Shown: piece by piece, positions 63,101 to 64,000 of the stretch
How the letters are laid out: each line of letters begins with the position of its first letter
Numbering within the stretch: position 1 is the stretch's first letter
DNA from: Caballeronia telluris
GTDB lineage: Bacteria; Pseudomonadota; Gammaproteobacteria; Burkholderiales; Burkholderiaceae
Length of the DNA stretch: 64,000 nt
Reading direction: 5' to 3'
NCBI RefSeq assembly: GCF_001544495.1
Contig: NZ_FCNZ02000006.1
Coordinates: 124,001 to 188,000, forward strand
The notes under the pieces: model-generated
What the model was told of the DNA's origin: nothing
What the model saw: the letters and a program-made list of their open reading frames with translations, nothing else
Database searches by the model: none
Program-made: the position numbers and the translations under genes

Positions 63101-63722
63101 CGTGCGCCGCGTCGAAGTTGACCGACGCGAAATGCAGCAGGCAATCGTCCGGCCGGATCGGCAGCGCGGCAGCGAGCGCATCGCAATGCGCGGCAAGCGG
63201 ACCATGCTCGACGACCACCGCCTTCGGCGTGCCCGTCGAACCCGACGTGTAGATCATGTAAGCCGCGGCGCGCGGATGAACGTCCTGTTGCGCGAGCGGC
63301 AGCGCGGATGCGTCGGCATCGTCCGGCACCGTTAAGCACTGCGCGAAGCGCGCGCGCAGCGTGGCATCGGCGGATGCATCGACGATACCGTGCACGAGGC
63401 CTGCGTCCTTCGCGATCCAGTCGAGACGCGCGGCCGGATGACGCGGATCGAGCGGCACGAAGACGCCGCCCGCCTTCATCACGGCGAGCAACGCGACGAA
63501 CAGGTCGCACGAACGCTCGACGCACACGCCGACGCGCACCTCCGTCGTCACGCCCGCTGCAAGGAGACGCGCGGCAAGCCGTGCAGCGCGGGCATCGAGT
63601 TCGCCGCGCGAGAGACTTGCTTCGGCATTCGAACCGAACGTCAGCGCGGGCGCTTCGGGACAAAGACGCGCGAGCGCCAGGATACGGAGATGCAATGCAG
63701 TCGGGAAACGCGTCATGAACAT
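54123..63722 (-). CDS. Siderophore NRPS 1: A-T-C-A-T-E-C-A-T
   Basis: This 3199-residue synthetase starts directly with an A domain, so it loads the first residue. Domains by approximate residue: A1 (core near 157), T1 (554), C (746), A2 (1220), T2 (1617), E (HHLIMDG, 1798), C (2273), A3 (2747), T3 (3133). Hand-read codes: A1 DAEAAGGISK, similar in pattern to the ornithine code of NRPS 2; A2 DLTKVGHVGK, the Asp code; A3 DVWHVSLIDK, a Ser code. The E domain would give D-Asp. The start at 63722 is chosen because GAAGGA lies six bases upstream; ATG 63779 has no such site. This matches OrbI/MbaA. The Asp hydroxylase expected for ornibactin is not in the window. Confidence 0.92.
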   Translation of the reverse strand: MFMTRFPTALHLRILALARLCPEAPALTFGSNAEASLSRGELDARAARLAARLLAAGVTTEVRVGVCVERSCDLFVALLAVMKAGGVFVPLDPRHPAARLDWIAKDAGLVHGIVDASADATLRARFAQCLTVPDDADASALPLAQQDVHPRAAAYMIYTSGSTGTPKAVVVEHGPLAAHCDALAAALPIRPDDCLLHFASVNFDAAHECWLAPLAMGARIVVSEAPPFAPDAARALIEREHVSVAAFPPAYLREFATVAERLGVPASLRVLAFGGEALSREAFANVRRAFPAVRLVNGYGPTEAVISPMLWSVEPGVTPDLADDDAYAALPIGQPIGPRVVRLDTTQRHAGEGELLLGGACIARGYHGRAALTAERFVPDASGEPGARIYRTGDLARARADGAFDYLGRLDDQVQIRGVRVEPAEIAACLRAHPAVRDAAVLAESSGGRTQLIACIAADAWDEAALKTYLAARLPDAWQPHRFVRLDRLPYTLNGKLDRDALKTQASQAASACAANYVPPQTDTERRLAQCWQRILNEPAPPGRADRFFERGGDSLAAMQLQAAIRIEWRLNLRLDALFDDPSMADLAALIDRSDKEEASLRIASSATPRDAADFVDRPASFAQQRFWVLAQTRDAGAAYHIAGHWDIRGALDADALQRALDCVIERHEAWRTTLVESDEGVVVQRIHSRLPVKIAFADRRNRHANELAAEHASAPFDLSTGPLLRAMLVALADDSHRLMLTAHHAITDGYSSRLVFEELTAAYTACVAGREPGRAPSLPALPIQYADYAQWQRELVAGEEGERQLAYWREALRAAPDALALPGDRVRPDARDHRGGRVSLRLSADTSAAVRDLARRAHASPFTVLLAAFDAWLYRLTGANDFAVAVPVAHRQRPETAPLIGLFLNTLALRARIAPREPFAALVDAVRATSLDAFAHQDVPFDQVLDAVKPPVRRGDEWLRVKFAQQFDAELKAALPGASAVATPGPDLAARFDFALDFTDDPRGIELVAAHALDCIDKPTAEAWLASFATLIADAVRDPQRPVALLDCADASAYREARQGRALPLAAHDVLALFAQHAAATPHKIALADATTQFTFAELDDASNRVALALIQRGARAEAAAVVCIERSARFVVALLGVLKSGACAVPLDPAMPSARLVAAVKACGARWALVARDSAPAALGDAQVLDVDLLADDASLANAAARRVPMSPEQCAYVIFTSGSTGTPKGVAVSHRALADYVQGLLDELAFAPGASMAMVSTVAADLGHTTLFGALCSGRTLHLLPAHCAFDPDQFAAEMRAREIGVLKIVPSHLHALLEAQHPADVLPSHALVTGGELLPWTLVDRVAALKPGCRVINHYGPTEATVGALTCDTSDMSTLAHEERGAHGVPLGRPLPNACALVLDANGACVPPGGIGELCLGGPGVARGYVGRPAATAERFVPHPFAHGERLYRTGDRVRLLADRRIAFLGRLDDQVKIRGYRVEPGEVSAALCAIDGVAQAETLALEQDDGRLHLASFVTLKAQGQNDASLREALAARLPDYMVPAVLVTLDALPVTANGKIDRAALRAMAAAPASVQSSGDAPRGASEEAIAVVWKDVLKAEQVGRDENFFELGGDSILVLQVIARLRKRGLRFTPKQLFDGPTIAQLARVATSTDAAAPRAPAVWKAVETATLTPAQLRFFALDMPKRGHWNQSIEFDTAAPFDLDAFARAFDALLTHHDIFSQRFEFSDTWRVVQAQKPFETLPLTAVSARDEADALAQFDALQRALDITRGPLVCALAAALPDGRTKLYLAIHHLIMDGVSWRVLLDDLDSAYRAACERRSVRLPPTGTRVQDWAARLARAARDPQSPFAHESSYWTTLAEGDDLPLDHPQAPATNADAAVVEQTLDAGLTRAALSEANAAYRTQTVELLIAALAHALGAQAGRGACRLELEGHGREALFDELDASRTPGWLTSHFPVALPVEASPAGTLAAVKDALRAVPHKGLGFGVLRHYGDDATRAALSRMTRPRVTFNYLGQFDAPRDAALVPRFGGAGCERDPEGPLGNALAIHAYLDADGPRTLKLHWVYAATQFDRATIEALAARFAKALGDIAAACAARLAKTGAGATPGDYPLARQAGLTQAALERVPLDLRVIDDIYPLSPMQQGILFHSLFAPEQSTYVNQLVTTLVAPDVERLRAAFDAAVPRHDILRTGFTPDEDAPMQIVHRQARMPFDVLDWRGHQADLPAALDTWLAADRAQGFDLAAPPLMRVTLIRVTDDEWRLVWTRHHLLLDGWSTARLFAEVLRDYIEPPRVQPFALPAKTRYRDFIAWLAARDSDADEAFWLGRLARLDEPTRVAQRDADAPQAQNRTWRATIDAATLARVTDTARRLRVTVNTLVQGAWALALQRTTHRLSVAFGATVAGRPDSLPDADAVLGLFINTLPVITAPLPQRAASAWLRELQSDNAAAAEHAHTPLAEIQRWAGQGGGALFDTLVVFENYPVDEAWAGRDERALKMRDLRNIEATDFALTLVIEAGNAMTIDYAYDAMRIDETRVAALHRALAACLDAFVANPDAPLGTISIATADTERYNATARAWPAAQQAALHRQFEQAARATPQAVALEFIDATGAVQQMRYAELDAHADRVAAALVALGVKPDTAVALCVERSFEMVVALFGVLKAGAAYLPIDPDYPAERIAYLLGDAKPAVVLTEPHVRPRVEAATPREDVRVFNIDDLMRSGATLDAPIEVNAQQLAYLIYTSGSTGKPKGAGNTHGALANRIAWMQDAYRLTNDDVVLHKTPFGFDVSVWEFVWPLATGAKLAIAAPGDHRDPARLVAVIEAQRVTTLHFVPSMLAAFVAHLDEFGAAARCASIERIVASGEALAPELAARVANVLPNARLYNLYGPTEAAIDVSHWTCDGSDADAASVPIGHPIANLQLHVLDAALHPLPPGATGELYLGGAGLARGYLGRAALTAERFVPDPFVPGARLYRTGDLARRRSDGALDYLGRIDTQVKLRGQRIEPGEIEALLLAAEGVHDAVVIVRDEQLIGYVARGAHGALDVPALFAALRVQLPAYMVPAQLVELDALPVTPNGKCDRHALPAPSREAKAVDAPRTPTERELAAIWQRVLRVETVSRDDDFFALGGHSLLATQANAQANLLWSLMLPLRALFDERTLERCAAAIDRALAERGGKSTQDTASAIDALLGELEMK

Positions 63723-64000
63723 GAAGTCCTTCGGATCTGGCTCGGCCAATACGCAGCGCCGCAGGAATTGCGGCTTCATTTGGGATGACGAATCGCGCGG
63801 AAGAATTTTTACCGTTTTCTTCGCGGCATCCCGCGCGAGCCCATGACAGCGCGATTTCTGCGCGCTACCCGCGCGTCGTCTTTGATGAAGTGCTAAACAT
63901 TCGCCGCGCCCAAACGTCTATCGAGAAGGAGGTGCATTCCCGCGCCCGCTCTTTCCTTCCAGTGACCCATTGCCGATGACCGTTGCCCACGAGCGTTCCG
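63723..64000. other. Upstream edge of the siderophore operon
   Basis: The last 278 bp hold no frame on either strand that I can support and no clear Fur box. It is not possible to tell whether the operon promoter is here or whether further genes lie upstream beyond the window. Confidence 0.4.

Noticed and set aside
63785..63979. 64-codon frame at the right edge
   Set aside because: No ribosome site or family resemblance; it lies in the likely upstream region of the siderophore operon.
63780..64000. Fur box or ECF sigma promoter before NRPS 1
   Set aside because: I searched by eye for a Fur-like inverted repeat and found none convincing; the true promoter may be outside the window.

Overview
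The window looks like chromosomal DNA of a Burkholderiaceae member in the Burkholderia / Paraburkholderia / Caballeronia group. This rests on the very high GC content with strong GC bias at third codon positions, a Burkholderia-style type VI secretion cluster, an H-NS-like protein with a lysine/alanine tail, and an ornibactin/malleobactin-type siderophore operon. The genus is an inference. I see no rRNA, tRNA, CRISPR array or insertion sequence.

Region 1 (1-18141) is a type VI secretion system (T6SS) in two divergent arms. They separate at an AT-rich 507-bp spacer (10142-10648). The leftward arm is tssB, tssC, vgrG, a LysM/N-acetylmuramidase effector, its probable periplasmic immunity protein with a bacterial SH3 domain, PAAR, a membrane protein and a TssM/IcmF-like protein that leaves the window. 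The rightward arm is tssK, tssL, an OmpA-domain anchor protein, hcp, tssH (clpV) and tssE. tssA, tssF, tssG and tssJ are not here and may lie beyond the left edge. Stable hairpins sit between several cistrons, notably after tssC and around hcp.

Region 2 (18296-24801) is metabolic: an acyl-CoA synthetase with an ECHDC3-like crotonase, then, in the opposite direction, a DUF72 protein and an aldehyde dehydrogenase / DUF779 / zinc alcohol dehydrogenase set with a candidate sigma-54 promoter.

Region 3 (25079-30500) holds three small or hypothetical genes, then an HPP-family membrane protein with CBS domains, a MarR regulator and a ClC chloride channel/transporter with CBS domains. The marR gene has a palindromic candidate operator.

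Region 4 (30687-36238) is a CUT2-type sugar ABC importer (ATPase, permease, binding protein) with an overlapping ROK regulator upstream, a strong terminator and a convergent cupin gene. Region 5 (36458-42719) has a 1617-residue hybrid histidine kinase with two kinase cores and three receivers, a DUF1488 protein and the H-NS-like protein.

Region 6 (42896-63722) is a siderophore locus. A six-gene leftward operon encodes two NRPSs, L-ornithine N5-monooxygenase, a TonB-dependent receptor, N5-hydroxyornithine formyltransferase and an IucB-like acyltransferase. A convergent 4'-phosphopantetheinyl transferase can activate the NRPSs. Hand-read adenylation codes give Orn-like, Asp (with epimerisation), Ser, and Orn-like. 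This matches the ornibactin/malleobactin backbone of modified Orn, D-(beta-hydroxy)Asp, Ser and modified Orn. The aspartate hydroxylase, exporter, MbtH protein and sigma factor known from those systems are not in the window and may lie past the right edge.
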